Shown here one piece after another: positions 1-8,651 of a stretch of DNA of 46,249 nucleotides. Origin of the DNA: a virus; the IMG/VR virus record IMGVR_UViG_3300032401_000021, positions 1 to 46,249 of that record. One strand, 5' to 3'. Position 1 is the stretch's first letter, and the number at the start of each line of letters is the position of its first letter. Under the pieces are notes generated by a model that saw only the letters and a list, made by a program, of their open reading frames with translations, ran no database searches and was not told the DNA's origin. A program made the translations under genes and the position numbers.

Positions 1-105
1 CGCCTTAAGAGTGGTCGTATCCGCCTTAAGAGTGGTCGTATCCGCCTTAAGAGTGGTCGTATCCGCCTTAAGAGTGGTCGTATCCGCCTTAAGAGTGGTC
101 GTATC
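1..105. repeat. 21-bp tandem repeat, left-end block (five units)
   Basis: Five perfect copies of the 21-bp unit CGCCTTAAGAGTGGTCGTAT+C lie end to end, followed by a diverged half unit. Read on the minus strand, each unit encodes the heptapeptide DTTTLKA. The same unit fills the right end of the window. The unit length is a multiple of three, so copy number can change without breaking the frame. The repeat is the likely reason the assembly was cut here. Confidence 0.97.
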
Positions 106-171
106 TGCCTTAATCTCGTCTACCTTAACTTCAACGACTTCAATCTGATCGTCTTCGCTCCAAACACTCAT
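1..171 (-). CDS. Coiled-coil virion protein, N-terminal part (gene continues at the right end of the window)
   Basis: This is the 5' part of a gene that crosses the contig junction. It starts at an ATG at 171-169, preceded by a GAGGAG ribosome binding site. It encodes an acidic N-terminus (MSVWSEDDQIEVVEVKVDEI) and then runs into DTTTLKA heptads without a stop. The frame continues at the right end, where more heptads lead into a globular domain. Heptads with Leu at one core position and Thr three residues earlier suggest a trimeric or dimeric coiled-coil stalk. Its place between head genes and the head-tail connector suggests a minor virion protein such as a head fibre or whisker. I do not recognise a family. 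Total length depends on the true repeat count (about 231 to 259 residues with 6 to 10 repeats). Confidence 0.85.
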   Translation of the reverse strand, partial: MSVWSEDDQIEVVEVKVDEIKADTTTLKADTTTLKADTTTLKADTTTLKADTTTLKA

Positions 172-181
172 TATCTTCTCC

Positions 182-529
182 TCAACACACTATCGTTACC
201 CTGCAATAAGAATCACCCTCACGGACAAGTCTTATTGCAGTCACTCTCTTACAGACTCCACTCTTTACTCCCGACACGAGACCATGTACCCAGGACTCCC
301 ATAGAGGGAGGCCTTCTTCGACTTTCTCCACACTGTCTGTCGTTGTCTGCACCTTGCAAGAGAAGCCTTCCGATCCGCTGACTGTTACCACAATCTCAGA
401 CACCCCTCTCGGAATTATCAAAGCCTCCGACTCTAATCCGGAAGAAATGTCCAGCTCGGCTTCATAAGAAGCCGTGTGATCTGCTCCTCCGGCCATTGTT
501 CCAGACATTCTCTTTATTGGATTACTCAT
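182..529 (-). CDS. Hypothetical small virion-region protein
   Basis: The gene encodes 115 residues from the ATG at 529, which lies inside the last codons of the upstream gene and just after a GAGG ribosome binding site. An in-frame ATG 15 bases earlier (544) is less likely because it lacks that site. The sequence is rich in Gly, Ser, Thr and Val, with alternating beta-type stretches such as SEIVVTVSG. It has no signal peptide or membrane segment. Its position, two genes after the major capsid protein, fits a capsid decoration or head-associated protein, but no family was recognised, so this role is inferred from context only. Confidence 0.75.
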   Translation of the reverse strand: MSNPIKRMSGTMAGGADHTASYEAELDISSGLESEALIIPRGVSEIVVTVSGSEGFSCKVQTTTDSVEKVEEGLPLWESWVHGLVSGVKSGVCKRVTAIRLVREGDSYCRVTIVC

Positions 530-848
530 TATTATCCTCTTCATACATATAGATAAATCCCCTACTTATGAGGATTCTTTTTAGCTCTTCGTCGCGAACT
601 ACACAGATTCCGTTTCTAATCTCTACACTGTGTTTTTTATCCAACACGGATAAAAAAATCGTTTTGTTTATATATCCGGATCTGTTAGACGGATTGTCCG
701 GATCAAATAAATAAAAAGACTTTTTAGATTTAGATAACGGCGGAGAGACTTTTTCTTTGTACTCGTCAGAAACGTGTTCTTTCTTAGATACAAGAGAAGG
801 CTTCTCCGCCGTTAGGTTATTGAGTTCTTTTCTCGTTAAGACAGGCAT
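522..848 (-). CDS. Hypothetical protein downstream of major capsid protein
   Basis: A 108-residue protein whose ATG overlaps the TAA stop of the major capsid gene (TAATG), so translation is probably coupled. The first half is lysine-rich and low in hydrophobics (residues about 10-45), likely flexible. The second half is more ordered and contains a DPDNPSNRSGYI segment and then short beta-like stretches. In many phages a small protein with a C-terminal ordered domain sits here and binds the head or its vertex. No family is recognised. Confidence 0.72.
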   Translation of the reverse strand: MPVLTRKELNNLTAEKPSLVSKKEHVSDEYKEKVSPPLSKSKKSFYLFDPDNPSNRSGYINKTIFLSVLDKKHSVEIRNGICVVRDEELKRILISRGFIYMYEEDNNE

Positions 849-2299
849 TAGGCCGCTTTCAGACCTCGGACTATGCTACTCGTCTTCTCAAAGCTGTCCG
901 CAAGAGCGCAGTAAGTCTTGAGCATAAAAGGGAGATAGTCGTCCGTCTTTGCTAAATCTTCGAAAGACACCAAACCTCCGAATCTTGATCCACCCTCATT
1001 GGTGTAGGCCAATCTTCCGATTCCTTGATACTCATCGAGATCCCAGAAAAAGATGTACTCCGGGGGATTGTCAAGCGTTCCTACGAAAGGACGATCTTCG
1101 ACCATCTTTCCGACCACTGCCAAAGAGTCTGCGATTGAAGGATCAGTCTTTAGTAGTACAGAAACGACTTGTCCGTTTGAATTGGAGGTTACGACTGTGT
1201 TTACGTTTATCGCATTAGACGCGACTTCTTTCAGTATCGTTCCGTTAGTGTCGTACACGAATGCAGGAACGATCCTGCATAAGAAGGTCTCCCCTGTTTC
1301 AGTTCCGACGTATATCTTATATCGGAACGCACCTACGACCGGAGAAAAGGTGAGCTCAATCTTATGCTCGTTAGGATTTCCCTCCGTCCCAGTCGCTTGA
1401 CTGATCTGTTCGCACGACAACTGTTCTCCATCTCTGGTCATAGCGGCGACTCTAAAATAGTATGTCTTACTGTCAGGAATAGTTCCTCCAGCGTTAGCCA
1501 GTATCGGAGTCACTGTGCCCATTTTAGATTTAGGTCGACAAGCGGAAGAAACTACTATCGGAATATCCCGATAGGCGTTAAGTCTCCATCCACCCGGGAC
1601 GTCCACCGCGGACATCTGACCCACGATACCTTGAACGAGGCGAACGTTTGTGAGAAGTTGAGAAAACTTACTCAACATATAAGGGGACATATAGATCGCT
1701 TTCTTGTGAGACGAGCCCTGATAATCCAAGTTAATGTCTATCAGATCGTCAAGTGTCTTGAGCGACGTAGGCACGACCCCTCCTGAAGCCATGTTGATTC
1801 TATTCGACTGGATGAACTTGTCAAGTCCGTCGAATTCGTATTGATTCGCATCCTTATTTCCGTAAAGCAAGTAATTCTCGAGATCAAAGACGTGCGCGAG
1901 CATATTTGCTTCGATGTTAGTCGCAGCCGCGTCGACGTTCTTTTTAGAAGAGTCCTTCAAGAAATCCGTGGTCGCACCTTTGCGACGAACGACTTTCATG
2001 AAGACACCTGTGCGCGAGAAATTCGGATTATATGTGGGAGTTGTTGCGCCTTCTCCCATCGCTCCTCCTGCGTCAGGTAGAGACACCAATCTATTAAATT
2101 CGTGGTATTTCTGGTTATCGAATTTTGGCTCGATCATCGCAAGAGTCGGACTCAAGCGAGGAAGAGCGTTAGTGATGACCTGTTCCAAGTGCTGCGGAAT
2201 TAGGGCTTCCCCTACACCGGTCGCACTCGAAAGAGCTTTCTGAACAAGAGACTTATTCTCTCCTGCCAAACGATTATACTGTCTGATTAGATCAGGCAT
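848..2299 (-). CDS. Major capsid protein (HK97-fold type) with an inserted Ig/FN3-like domain
   Basis: A 483-residue protein that follows portal, MuF, protease and scaffold genes in the canonical position for the capsid subunit. The N-terminal arm and the segment around residues 75-135 (GGAMGEGATTPTYN, then a basic stretch and TDFLKDSS) resemble HK97-fold capsid proteins of contractile phages. Residues about 262-355 have a different character. They start with a TPILANAGG linker, then have TYYFRVAAMT, FRYKIYVGT and ETFLCRIVPA strands, as in fibronectin type III or Ig-like domains. The capsid-like sequence then resumes (PPEYIFFWDLDEYQG and after). I infer a surface-exposed domain inserted in the fold. 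The protein is longer than the roughly 300-400 residues usual for this fold, consistent with an insertion. Confidence 0.88.
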   Translation of the reverse strand: MPDLIRQYNRLAGENKSLVQKALSSATGVGEALIPQHLEQVITNALPRLSPTLAMIEPKFDNQKYHEFNRLVSLPDAGGAMGEGATTPTYNPNFSRTGVFMKVVRRKGATTDFLKDSSKKNVDAAATNIEANMLAHVFDLENYLLYGNKDANQYEFDGLDKFIQSNRINMASGGVVPTSLKTLDDLIDINLDYQGSSHKKAIYMSPYMLSKFSQLLTNVRLVQGIVGQMSAVDVPGGWRLNAYRDIPIVVSSACRPKSKMGTVTPILANAGGTIPDSKTYYFRVAAMTRDGEQLSCEQISQATGTEGNPNEHKIELTFSPVVGAFRYKIYVGTETGETFLCRIVPAFVYDTNGTILKEVASNAINVNTVVTSNSNGQVVSVLLKTDPSIADSLAVVGKMVEDRPFVGTLDNPPEYIFFWDLDEYQGIGRLAYTNEGGSRFGGLVSFEDLAKTDDYLPFMLKTYCALADSFEKTSSIVRGLKAA

Positions 2300-2310
2300 T
2301 GTGATCCTCC

Positions 2311-3018
2311 TTAGATTCTTTTGAACATGAATTTTAGGGCTTCGCCATCGTTAGCGGCGAGACTCTTTGCGACATGATGATCGTTAAAGGAAATCTGTTG
2401 TGTCGGCTCTTTTGATTCCAGCATCATGCTGCGAATGAACTCTAAACTCTTAGCGACCTCCTGGGGAGAGTACTGCACAGGAAGCGCCCTTTTCTTTTCT
2501 TCTGCAGGATTGATCTTCAATATCTCATCCGCGATTCCGAGTCCTTTGAGAATATTCGTACTGAATTCTTTCTGTACCCGTATCTCATCCTGTAGAGATT
2601 TGACTACACCCGTTAGTCCCTTCAGAGCTTCTATCGTCGTGGAAGAAGGTTGTGCTTTTTTCTTTCTCCCCATAAGCTCATTCAAAGCCTTTGCGACCTC
2701 TTCTACATTTTGGGCGTTGATTTCTCCGATCTCTTTTAATCGTTCTTCTGCAGAGTCCGATCCCGTTGCCCCTTCGACGGACTTCGTGACTTCCTCGGGA
2801 GTCTTCTCGGGTTCTTTATCTATGTCCTCAAGATACTTTAGTATCTTTTGCACAGTCTCCGGAGAGACCTTTTCTTCGGGTTCTCCGCCCGCAGGTTGAC
2901 CCTTCTTAACCGATTCAGTAGTTTCCGGATTTGATACCTCCGAGCCTTGCATCATTTGTGACGCTTGCTCTGCAAGGGACTTGATGTTCTGCACGATTGC
3001 CGATAATTCAGCATCCAT
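2311..3018 (-). CDS. Probable capsid scaffolding protein
   Basis: A 235-residue, highly charged, Glu/Lys/Gln-rich protein with predicted helical and coiled-coil stretches (about 80-150) and no cysteine. It ends in a compact C-terminus (residues 180-235) with a basic tail FMFKRI. Its position directly between the prohead protease and the major capsid protein is the classic place of the scaffold. Scaffolds guide capsid assembly and are then degraded by the protease. The call rests on composition and position, not on a conserved motif. Confidence 0.72.
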   Translation of the reverse strand: MDAELSAIVQNIKSLAEQASQMMQGSEVSNPETTESVKKGQPAGGEPEEKVSPETVQKILKYLEDIDKEPEKTPEEVTKSVEGATGSDSAEERLKEIGEINAQNVEEVAKALNELMGRKKKAQPSSTTIEALKGLTGVVKSLQDEIRVQKEFSTNILKGLGIADEILKINPAEEKKRALPVQYSPQEVAKSLEFIRSMMLESKEPTQQISFNDHHVAKSLAANDGEALKFMFKRI

Positions 3019-3031
3019 ATTTACCTCGCTC

Positions 3032-4045
3032 TCATTTTAATTTCGCTAAGAGTTTATCGACTTCCGTTATGAGACTCTTTGCGATTGCTATCTTATTGTT
3101 TTTCTTAAACTCGACTCTTCTTTCGTATATCGTAGGATTGACGACCGGAATCGCGTCAGACGTCAAGCGTTCTGTGTCGATTACATCTCCGGTGTATCGT
3201 TCCTTATCGAACATCGACGAGGATTCAAATACCAATTCCATCATCGCTGTTTTATACTCGTTAAAAAGTTTATCCAAATTTTCTTCTTTGTCTCCGATCT
3301 TTGGATTGACCATAATGTTCTCTATCTCATCTTCCAACATATCTTGGAATTGAAATCTCTTCTTAAAGTAATTGTTCGTAAGATCTTCTTTTACGACCTT
3401 ATCTCGGAATCCCTTTCCGAGCATTTTATTCAGATTCCAGGGAGGAATCTCGTCGAGAGCTTTATAAACCGCTTGAGCTATCGACGAGCGATACGCAGGG
3501 CGAGGTATGATAACCACCCCATCCAGCATCACGTTATCTATGACTCTCTTCTTGTCTCTATCTATGGACTTTAAACCTCCGTCCGGAATGTACCCTTCGA
3601 TGGAAAAACCTAATTCCTTCGGAGAAGAGTACGGAGGAAGACCATTGACTTTAGCCCACAGCTTATTTGCGCGATCTAACGTTTCCTGCCCCATACCATC
3701 GTCTTCATCGTAGAGACGGAACTCTGTAAGCCAATCATTATTCGGCAGTATCTCGGAATGCGTCAGTTTTCCGATGTCTTGACTGTGATCAAAGTAATGC
3801 GCTCCGTCGTACAAGAGTACATCGCCGCTATTCGCCTGATCTTGGAATGACTTTATTCCCGTAGGGGTCATCTTCTCTCCGTGTCCGTCGACCGCTGTGC
3901 CCGAAGAAACTCCGATGAGGTATCTTCGTTGTTTCGCACCGTCTTGTTTCGTTACGAAATGAGAACGATTCTCAAAGTTATATGGATGAAAGACAAAAGA
4001 TATCCTTTTCTTATCTTCGCCAAGATTTTTTAATTTTGCGCTCAT
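3032..4045 (-). CDS. Prohead maturation protease (S78/HK97-type)
   Basis: A 337-residue protein. The N-terminal half carries the pattern of phage prohead serine proteases. A GVSSGTAVDGHGEKMTP segment (45-61) is followed by a catalytic-type histidine in AHYFDHSQDIGKL (82-94), and by the nucleophile-type serine in LGFSIEG (145-151). The part after about residue 215 is longer than in the minimal protease and may serve an assembly role. It would cleave scaffold and capsid precursor inside the prohead. The stop overlaps the neighbouring genes' frame in the usual ATGA style with the MuF gene upstream (4042-4045). Confidence 0.87.
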   Translation of the reverse strand: MSAKLKNLGEDKKRISFVFHPYNFENRSHFVTKQDGAKQRRYLIGVSSGTAVDGHGEKMTPTGIKSFQDQANSGDVLLYDGAHYFDHSQDIGKLTHSEILPNNDWLTEFRLYDEDDGMGQETLDRANKLWAKVNGLPPYSSPKELGFSIEGYIPDGGLKSIDRDKKRVIDNVMLDGVVIIPRPAYRSSIAQAVYKALDEIPPWNLNKMLGKGFRDKVVKEDLTNNYFKKRFQFQDMLEDEIENIMVNPKIGDKEENLDKLFNEYKTAMMELVFESSSMFDKERYTGDVIDTERLTSDAIPVVNPTIYERRVEFKKNNKIAIAKSLITEVDKLLAKLK

Positions 4046-4833
4046 TGACCAGACTCCTGCGTATTAGCTGTCTTACCCGCCAATACATATTTAATTTCGC
4101 ATCCGCAATTTATAGATTCTTCTGCGGGCAGTCTATCGTCGTGTGGACGAGAAACTGAATACGTCTGACCCCTAATCCCTTCCAATCGGAAGTCTTCCCT
4201 AAAAGGTACTCTAATCAGATTAAGATTTCTGTGTCCGACACGAGCGGCGTAGTCTTTTCTTCTTGATCCGCGATGTATCCAAACTTTCATCATCTGCAGA
4301 TCAGGATTCTTATCCGTCAAGGCTGAAATATATTCGTGTCTAACCATATTGATCGCAGAATGCACCTCTGTCTTTGCGATTGTGGATATGTTCGTGGGCA
4401 TCTCCTTTTTAGTCTTTTTTGTGTACCCATCAAAGATTTCCGTTACGTGTCCTTGGAAATCTGAGACAAGATTCTCTTTGATCAATCCAGCGTTCCTTCC
4501 TCGTCGTTGAGCATATTCGGGCTGGGACAATACTTGTCTAAGCCTACGCGTGAGCTTATCTCGCAAAGTGTCCGTTATCAATTCGCCTTGCTCTGCGGCC
4601 TTCAACATATATACCGATCTTTTCGGAAATACGTCTTGGAGATCCAGAATTTGGACTGTCTTTCCTTCTTCCAATTTACTTGCCTGACTACGAAAATCTC
4701 GGACTAATATTCTTCCCACGTTATTCTTTATGTTCTTCCGATTCTGAGTAAGTATATTGGTCACAAGATCTTGATAGTTCTTTCCGGACCATCCGAACTT
4801 TTCTTTTATTCTATCTAAATGGATCTTCGCCAT
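4042..4833 (-). CDS. Phage Mu F-like head morphogenesis (minor head) protein
   Basis: A 263-residue protein with the signature of the Mu gpF family in its second half. It contains IAKTEVHSAINMVRHEY, then KVWIHRGS with R/GH residues, and finally a PHDDRLPAEESINCGCEIKYV motif ending in the NCxC pair. This family is a minor head protein that acts with the portal in DNA packaging or ejection. The gene lies two genes downstream of the portal and just before the protease, as in Mu-like and other myoviruses. Confidence 0.88.
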   Translation of the reverse strand: MAKIHLDRIKEKFGWSGKNYQDLVTNILTQNRKNIKNNVGRILVRDFRSQASKLEEGKTVQILDLQDVFPKRSVYMLKAAEQGELITDTLRDKLTRRLRQVLSQPEYAQRRGRNAGLIKENLVSDFQGHVTEIFDGYTKKTKKEMPTNISTIAKTEVHSAINMVRHEYISALTDKNPDLQMMKVWIHRGSRRKDYAARVGHRNLNLIRVPFREDFRLEGIRGQTYSVSRPHDDRLPAEESINCGCEIKYVLAGKTANTQESGQ

Positions 4834-4834
4834 C

Positions 4835-5428
4835 TTACTTAGATTCCATAGCCTTTAGTTTCGTGTAATATTTTGGATCTTCTACAAGGTGATCTCTTGC
4901 GATCTTATCTGCTATTAAGATATTGTCAGTATGCTCTCTTTCCACCTCTACGCCCATCTTCAATTCGTTAGAATCTACGGTGACAGGCTTTCCTTCCGAA
5001 AGTCCTCCAGTCAGAAGATCCGATATTATGGAGTAAATGATAGTTTCCAATTCGTTAGGAGAAGCTCCCAATTTCTCGGCAAGGGAGTGTACCTGCGTGT
5101 CCGTCGGATTCTTATTGGACTTAAAGAATCTTACGACCTCCGATCGAATATACCTATCTTGATCCAATTCTTTATGAACGAGATTCACCAGAGATTTTTT
5201 AACGTCCAATATTTTATTCCTCAATTCCGTCTTCGCCATAGAATCCAGATCTTTCAAGGTTACTCCGGATTCACTCAAACCTATTGCGATCGCCTGTTCT
5301 CTCTCCGTAACCTTCTTTCCGTGGGAATCTTTCAATGTTCCGGTCTTGAATTTATCCATGGCGGTTTTCATCTTATCGGAGTCTTTTTTAGCTCCTCCGC
5401 ACCCTTTTTGAATACCTGTGTTAGTCAT
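4835..5428 (-). CDS. DUF6496-like / DUF5661-like two-domain protein
   Basis: A 197-residue protein with two recognisable conserved segments. The N-terminal segment (about 18-55) reads KMKTAMDKFKTGTLKDSHGK followed by KVTEREQAIAIGLSESG, the pattern of DUF6496 proteins. The C-terminal segment (about 150-195) has ELKMGVEVEREHTDNILIA followed by ARDHLVEDPKYY, the pattern of DUF5661. Both families occur in phage head modules; their function is unknown. The start overlaps the preceding small gene (5425). A structural or packaging-associated role is inferred from position only. Confidence 0.8.
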   Translation of the reverse strand: MTNTGIQKGCGGAKKDSDKMKTAMDKFKTGTLKDSHGKKVTEREQAIAIGLSESGVTLKDLDSMAKTELRNKILDVKKSLVNLVHKELDQDRYIRSEVVRFFKSNKNPTDTQVHSLAEKLGASPNELETIIYSIISDLLTGGLSEGKPVTVDSNELKMGVEVEREHTDNILIADKIARDHLVEDPKYYTKLKAMESK

Positions 5429-5568
5429 GAGAGTAGCTCCTCTATCTGGATTACCATCTCTTCGGGAGAGATATCTTTTTCCAAAATTCTTTGGACTTCC
5501 GCTTGAACAAGATTGAACGCCATAATTAAGTCTAATTCCAATTCATCTTCTAATTCTTCGGTATTCAT
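5425..5568 (-). CDS. Small acidic hypothetical protein between portal and DUF5661 gene
   Basis: A 47-residue acidic, helical protein (MNTEELEDELELDLIMAFN and onward, ending EELLS). It is linked by ATGA overlap to the portal gene upstream (5565-5568) and to the next gene downstream (5425-5428). The perfect coupling at both ends and the intact frame make it a real gene despite its size. No family recognised. Confidence 0.78.
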   Translation of the reverse strand: MNTEELEDELELDLIMAFNLVQAEVQRILEKDISPEEMVIQIEELLS

Positions 5569-7073
5569 ATTAACCCTGAAGAATTTGGGTTAATCTCAGT
5601 CTGCGATCCGCCGTCCGGAAGATCAAACTTTTTATCCGGAAAAGGATCTTCGTTCAGATCATTGACGCGAATCTCGTTGACAGAATATACACCCGTTTCT
5701 CTCTTCGCCTTCAGCTTCTCCATTTTCTCTTTGTCGGTTGGCTCTAACGTAAACTTGAGCTTATATCCGGGACCTTCTCGGTACGGAAGAATGTCATAAT
5801 CCCACAGTGTCTTGATTATCTGTACTATCGGAAGAACTCCAGATGACATATAGATATCTCCCTGTTCTTCCGACGTAGATCTTCCAGAGGTGTTGTCCCC
5901 GCCTGCAAGACTCATCTCCATTGGTGTCGCTTGGAACACCATTCCCACCTCTTCTCGGATATCCTTCTGCCTTTGCATCTGTATCGGCATCGTATTTTCC
6001 CGAGAAAGATCTATGACCTCCACGTGATTGCCGGTGAATGTCATTATGGCGTTCTTCTTTGGAGTGTTTATCTTAGTTTCTATCCGAGCCTGTTCGTCGT
6101 CAGAAATTGGTAATTCAAATTCTCTATCTATAGCTCCGAATGGCGAAGGATTCGCGACAATCACCATCTTCTCAGGAGGCTTTGTTCCGTCCGCTTGCTC
6201 GGCCATCAATTTATCAAAAAGAAGAGACTCGCACACCTTGTTGATCAACGCCTCTAAAGGGATGAATCCATAGTTTCGCGCCGTCGTTGGAATATATGTC
6301 GCATAAGCTAATTCGTCACCGAAGAATATCTGCGGTGAGAGTCCAATGACAATCTGAACGTATCCTTGAACACCTCCGACGAACATATTCTTAAGAGGCA
6401 AGACTGTTCCTCCGGGTAGAGCGTAGACATTCTCTACTCGATTATCCAAAATCTCTTTGTACACGGAACAAGATCCATGCACCATAAGATCAAAGACATT
6501 CTGTTTGATGAGATCCGGAAATTTCGTGTTGATGTTCGGCTGCATACACCAATCTTGTATTCTTTCAGCGTCATCCGTTTTCTGTGAATTAATCCGCTTC
6601 TTCCATCGCAATAGAGCGGAATTAAAGTTGGATAAATCCGGAAGTACGTCGGGTAAGGTGTTCTTAATCTCTTGCAATATCTTTCCGCGAGCGATGACAT
6701 ACGCAAGATCTGTACAAGAGATATACTCGTCGCATATTTGCTTCAAAGATTTTAATCTTTCGTAGAGTTTATCTTCTTGCGACTTATCCGAAACGATTGT
6801 CCACTCCAATCCGGCTATCCTTTGCATACGAGAACTGACGACGCTTGTAACCGGCGCGCAGAGACGGAAAATTGAGACCCTCTCCTCTATCGTAAGATAG
6901 AATATGGGTTGTTCGTAGTTCCCTGTCAACCTTTGTCCGTCTTTTGTCTCTCCTGTTATTCCAAGCAGTTGAGACATCGTATAGACCTGTAGACCTCGAC
7001 CCTTCTCTTCCGTGGATGACGCGGAGATAATGTGATTAGGCATCAGGGTCTCGTGTATATCGGCTATGGCCAT
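5565..7073 (-). CDS. Portal protein
   Basis: A 502-residue protein immediately downstream of the large terminase, where the portal normally lies. Features consistent with a portal of the Mu gp29 / DUF935-like or lambda-like kind are a central beta-rich region with LPGGTVLPLKNMFVGG and an aromatic-rich crown region. There is a long helical stem segment and a late ETGVYSVNEIRVNDL motif. RETGVYSxNEIR is common near portal C-termini. It forms the dodecameric ring at the head vertex through which the terminase pumps DNA. No exact subfamily assigned. Confidence 0.88.
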   Translation of the reverse strand: MAIADIHETLMPNHIISASSTEEKGRGLQVYTMSQLLGITGETKDGQRLTGNYEQPIFYLTIEERVSIFRLCAPVTSVVSSRMQRIAGLEWTIVSDKSQEDKLYERLKSLKQICDEYISCTDLAYVIARGKILQEIKNTLPDVLPDLSNFNSALLRWKKRINSQKTDDAERIQDWCMQPNINTKFPDLIKQNVFDLMVHGSCSVYKEILDNRVENVYALPGGTVLPLKNMFVGGVQGYVQIVIGLSPQIFFGDELAYATYIPTTARNYGFIPLEALINKVCESLLFDKLMAEQADGTKPPEKMVIVANPSPFGAIDREFELPISDDEQARIETKINTPKKNAIMTFTGNHVEVIDLSRENTMPIQMQRQKDIREEVGMVFQATPMEMSLAGGDNTSGRSTSEEQGDIYMSSGVLPIVQIIKTLWDYDILPYREGPGYKLKFTLEPTDKEKMEKLKAKRETGVYSVNEIRVNDLNEDPFPDKKFDLPDGGSQTEINPNSSGLI

Positions 7074-7076
7074 TCT

Positions 7077-8651
7077 TTATCTCACCGTTAGATACATTCT
7101 TTTCGCTAATAACATATATCCGGTCGCGAACATATAGTGATCAGGCTTTGATCCGTGGATCCAACTATACTCTTCTTTATCTTCGTCGAATACTCTAACT
7201 GAATTCGTCATTTGATCATAGTAGTTTGGAATCTTTCTCGCATTCTTTGGAAGAAGAATTTTCCTCAAAAGAACATTCTCTTTAACATTGTCCAAGAACG
7301 CTGTTCTTATCTGAGAGATCGTTTTCGTTTGCCTATTGAAAGAGAATTCCCTATTCTTAGAATTCACATTACAATCGCATCCTGTCCAACTATTGACCAA
7401 CTTCCTCGCTAATCTAATCTCCGGCATTGAGTCTATGACAAAGAACTTTACGTTATATGCTCGGAACAAGGTTATTATTTCTTCATAACCTCCTGAGACC
7501 TCTCCCAGATAAACCGTTCTCAACAAGTCCGAAGACAAGACTTCCGCGATATGTATGTGGAGTAGTCCACCTACATCTATCCCCGCGACGCAATTCATCT
7601 TACTCGTGTCGGGCATTATGTAATCTTCCCGAAGCTCGTCTAACATCTCATACGTCAACTTTGATCCTGCAGAGGTGTACGATTCTCCAAAGTCGGAGTT
7701 ATAAACTCTCTGCATCCTTACATCGTTAACCAGACCGGCGGAGAAATTATTTACGATCTCCCGGATTGTACCCGTCCCGGAGAATAGACGAGAGATATGC
7801 TTGCCAGAGAATATCGCGGAACCCTCGTCAACGTATTCTCCCTCGGAATACCGATCAAACGGCTTACCACACACAGAGCAGATCGGTCGTATATCTTTAT
7901 CTAACTCTGCGTCGTAGTCTGGATCTCTTATAACGTAATCCTGTTCTCCGATCTTCTCTACTATGTGATCGAAGAAATTCAACTTATTCCAGTGTCCGCA
8001 TTCGCCCTGAATGTGCCATCGTGACTTCGTGGACTGATCCCACTTTTCATCTAACGCGTCTCCGATATACGAAGGATTCCCTACATATATCATGTGAGGA
8101 TCAGAAGCGTGTCCCAGTCGTTCCTTTGCCATCTCGACGTTATCTGCGTCACACTTTGCGAGCTCGTCTACTATTAACCAGTCAGCAGGAATCTCGACGA
8201 GAGGAACCTCTGACCTCGACCCCGCGAATGCGATAACGCCCGCACCGATATCCTTAAGAGTTTGATTATCGATCATCTCTTTAGAGAGGCTTTGAGACTT
8301 ACTGTCTGACTTATGTTCTTGATAGTATCTCGTGTAAGAGAGGCTCTTCTCGTACCGATTGGTTACGAATCGTTTCATCAATCCGTGCGTAGGTAACATA
8401 TAGAAGATCGTGTTTCCCTTGACCGCCGCCGACCACGAGATTACAATTAAGACTTCGGACACTCCTCCTTGCGTACTCTTCTTATACACTCGGAACCTAC
8501 TCTTGTCCATCAGTATCTCTTTGAGATACTGATGTTTGTCCAGAGTGAGATATCTATTCGTATGTGTCTTATGGTGATTCAGAACAAGCCACAAAGGATA
8601 CTCTTCTTTCTCCAGGAAACGATCTAATGATCGAAACTGTTCATTCTTCAT
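7077..8651 (-). CDS. Terminase large subunit (ATPase plus nuclease)
   Basis: A 524-residue protein. The N-terminal ATPase shows a deviant Walker A (KSTQGGVSE, residues 58-66) and Walker B WLIVDELAKCD (158-168). A Cys/His cluster (CGHWNKLNFF and ICSVCGKPF, about 220-270) matches the zinc-binding insertion of GpA-type terminases. The C-terminal RNase H-like nuclease starts with CVAGIDVGG (about 350) and ends with HGSKPDHYMFATGYM carrying the last acidic residue. It drives DNA into the prohead and cuts the concatemer. It overlaps the small subunit gene by 4 bases. Confidence 0.93.
   Translation of the reverse strand: MKNEQFRSLDRFLEKEEYPLWLVLNHHKTHTNRYLTLDKHQYLKEILMDKSRFRVYKKSTQGGVSEVLIVISWSAAVKGNTIFYMLPTHGLMKRFVTNRYEKSLSYTRYYQEHKSDSKSQSLSKEMIDNQTLKDIGAGVIAFAGSRSEVPLVEIPADWLIVDELAKCDADNVEMAKERLGHASDPHMIYVGNPSYIGDALDEKWDQSTKSRWHIQGECGHWNKLNFFDHIVEKIGEQDYVIRDPDYDAELDKDIRPICSVCGKPFDRYSEGEYVDEGSAIFSGKHISRLFSGTGTIREIVNNFSAGLVNDVRMQRVYNSDFGESYTSAGSKLTYEMLDELREDYIMPDTSKMNCVAGIDVGGLLHIHIAEVLSSDLLRTVYLGEVSGGYEEIITLFRAYNVKFFVIDSMPEIRLARKLVNSWTGCDCNVNSKNREFSFNRQTKTISQIRTAFLDNVKENVLLRKILLPKNARKIPNYYDQMTNSVRVFDEDKEEYSWIHGSKPDHYMFATGYMLLAKRMYLTVR

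Noticed and set aside
1-105. CRISPR-like or true terminal-repeat interpretation of the tandem repeats at the window ends
   Set aside because: The units are contiguous with no spacers, and they encode an in-frame heptad. The overlap is periodic, so a defined packaged terminal repeat is not shown.
949-2243. Plus-strand open frames opposite the major capsid gene
   Set aside because: Antisense shadows of a well-supported gene, with Arg/Ser/Leu-rich composition and no ribosome binding sites.
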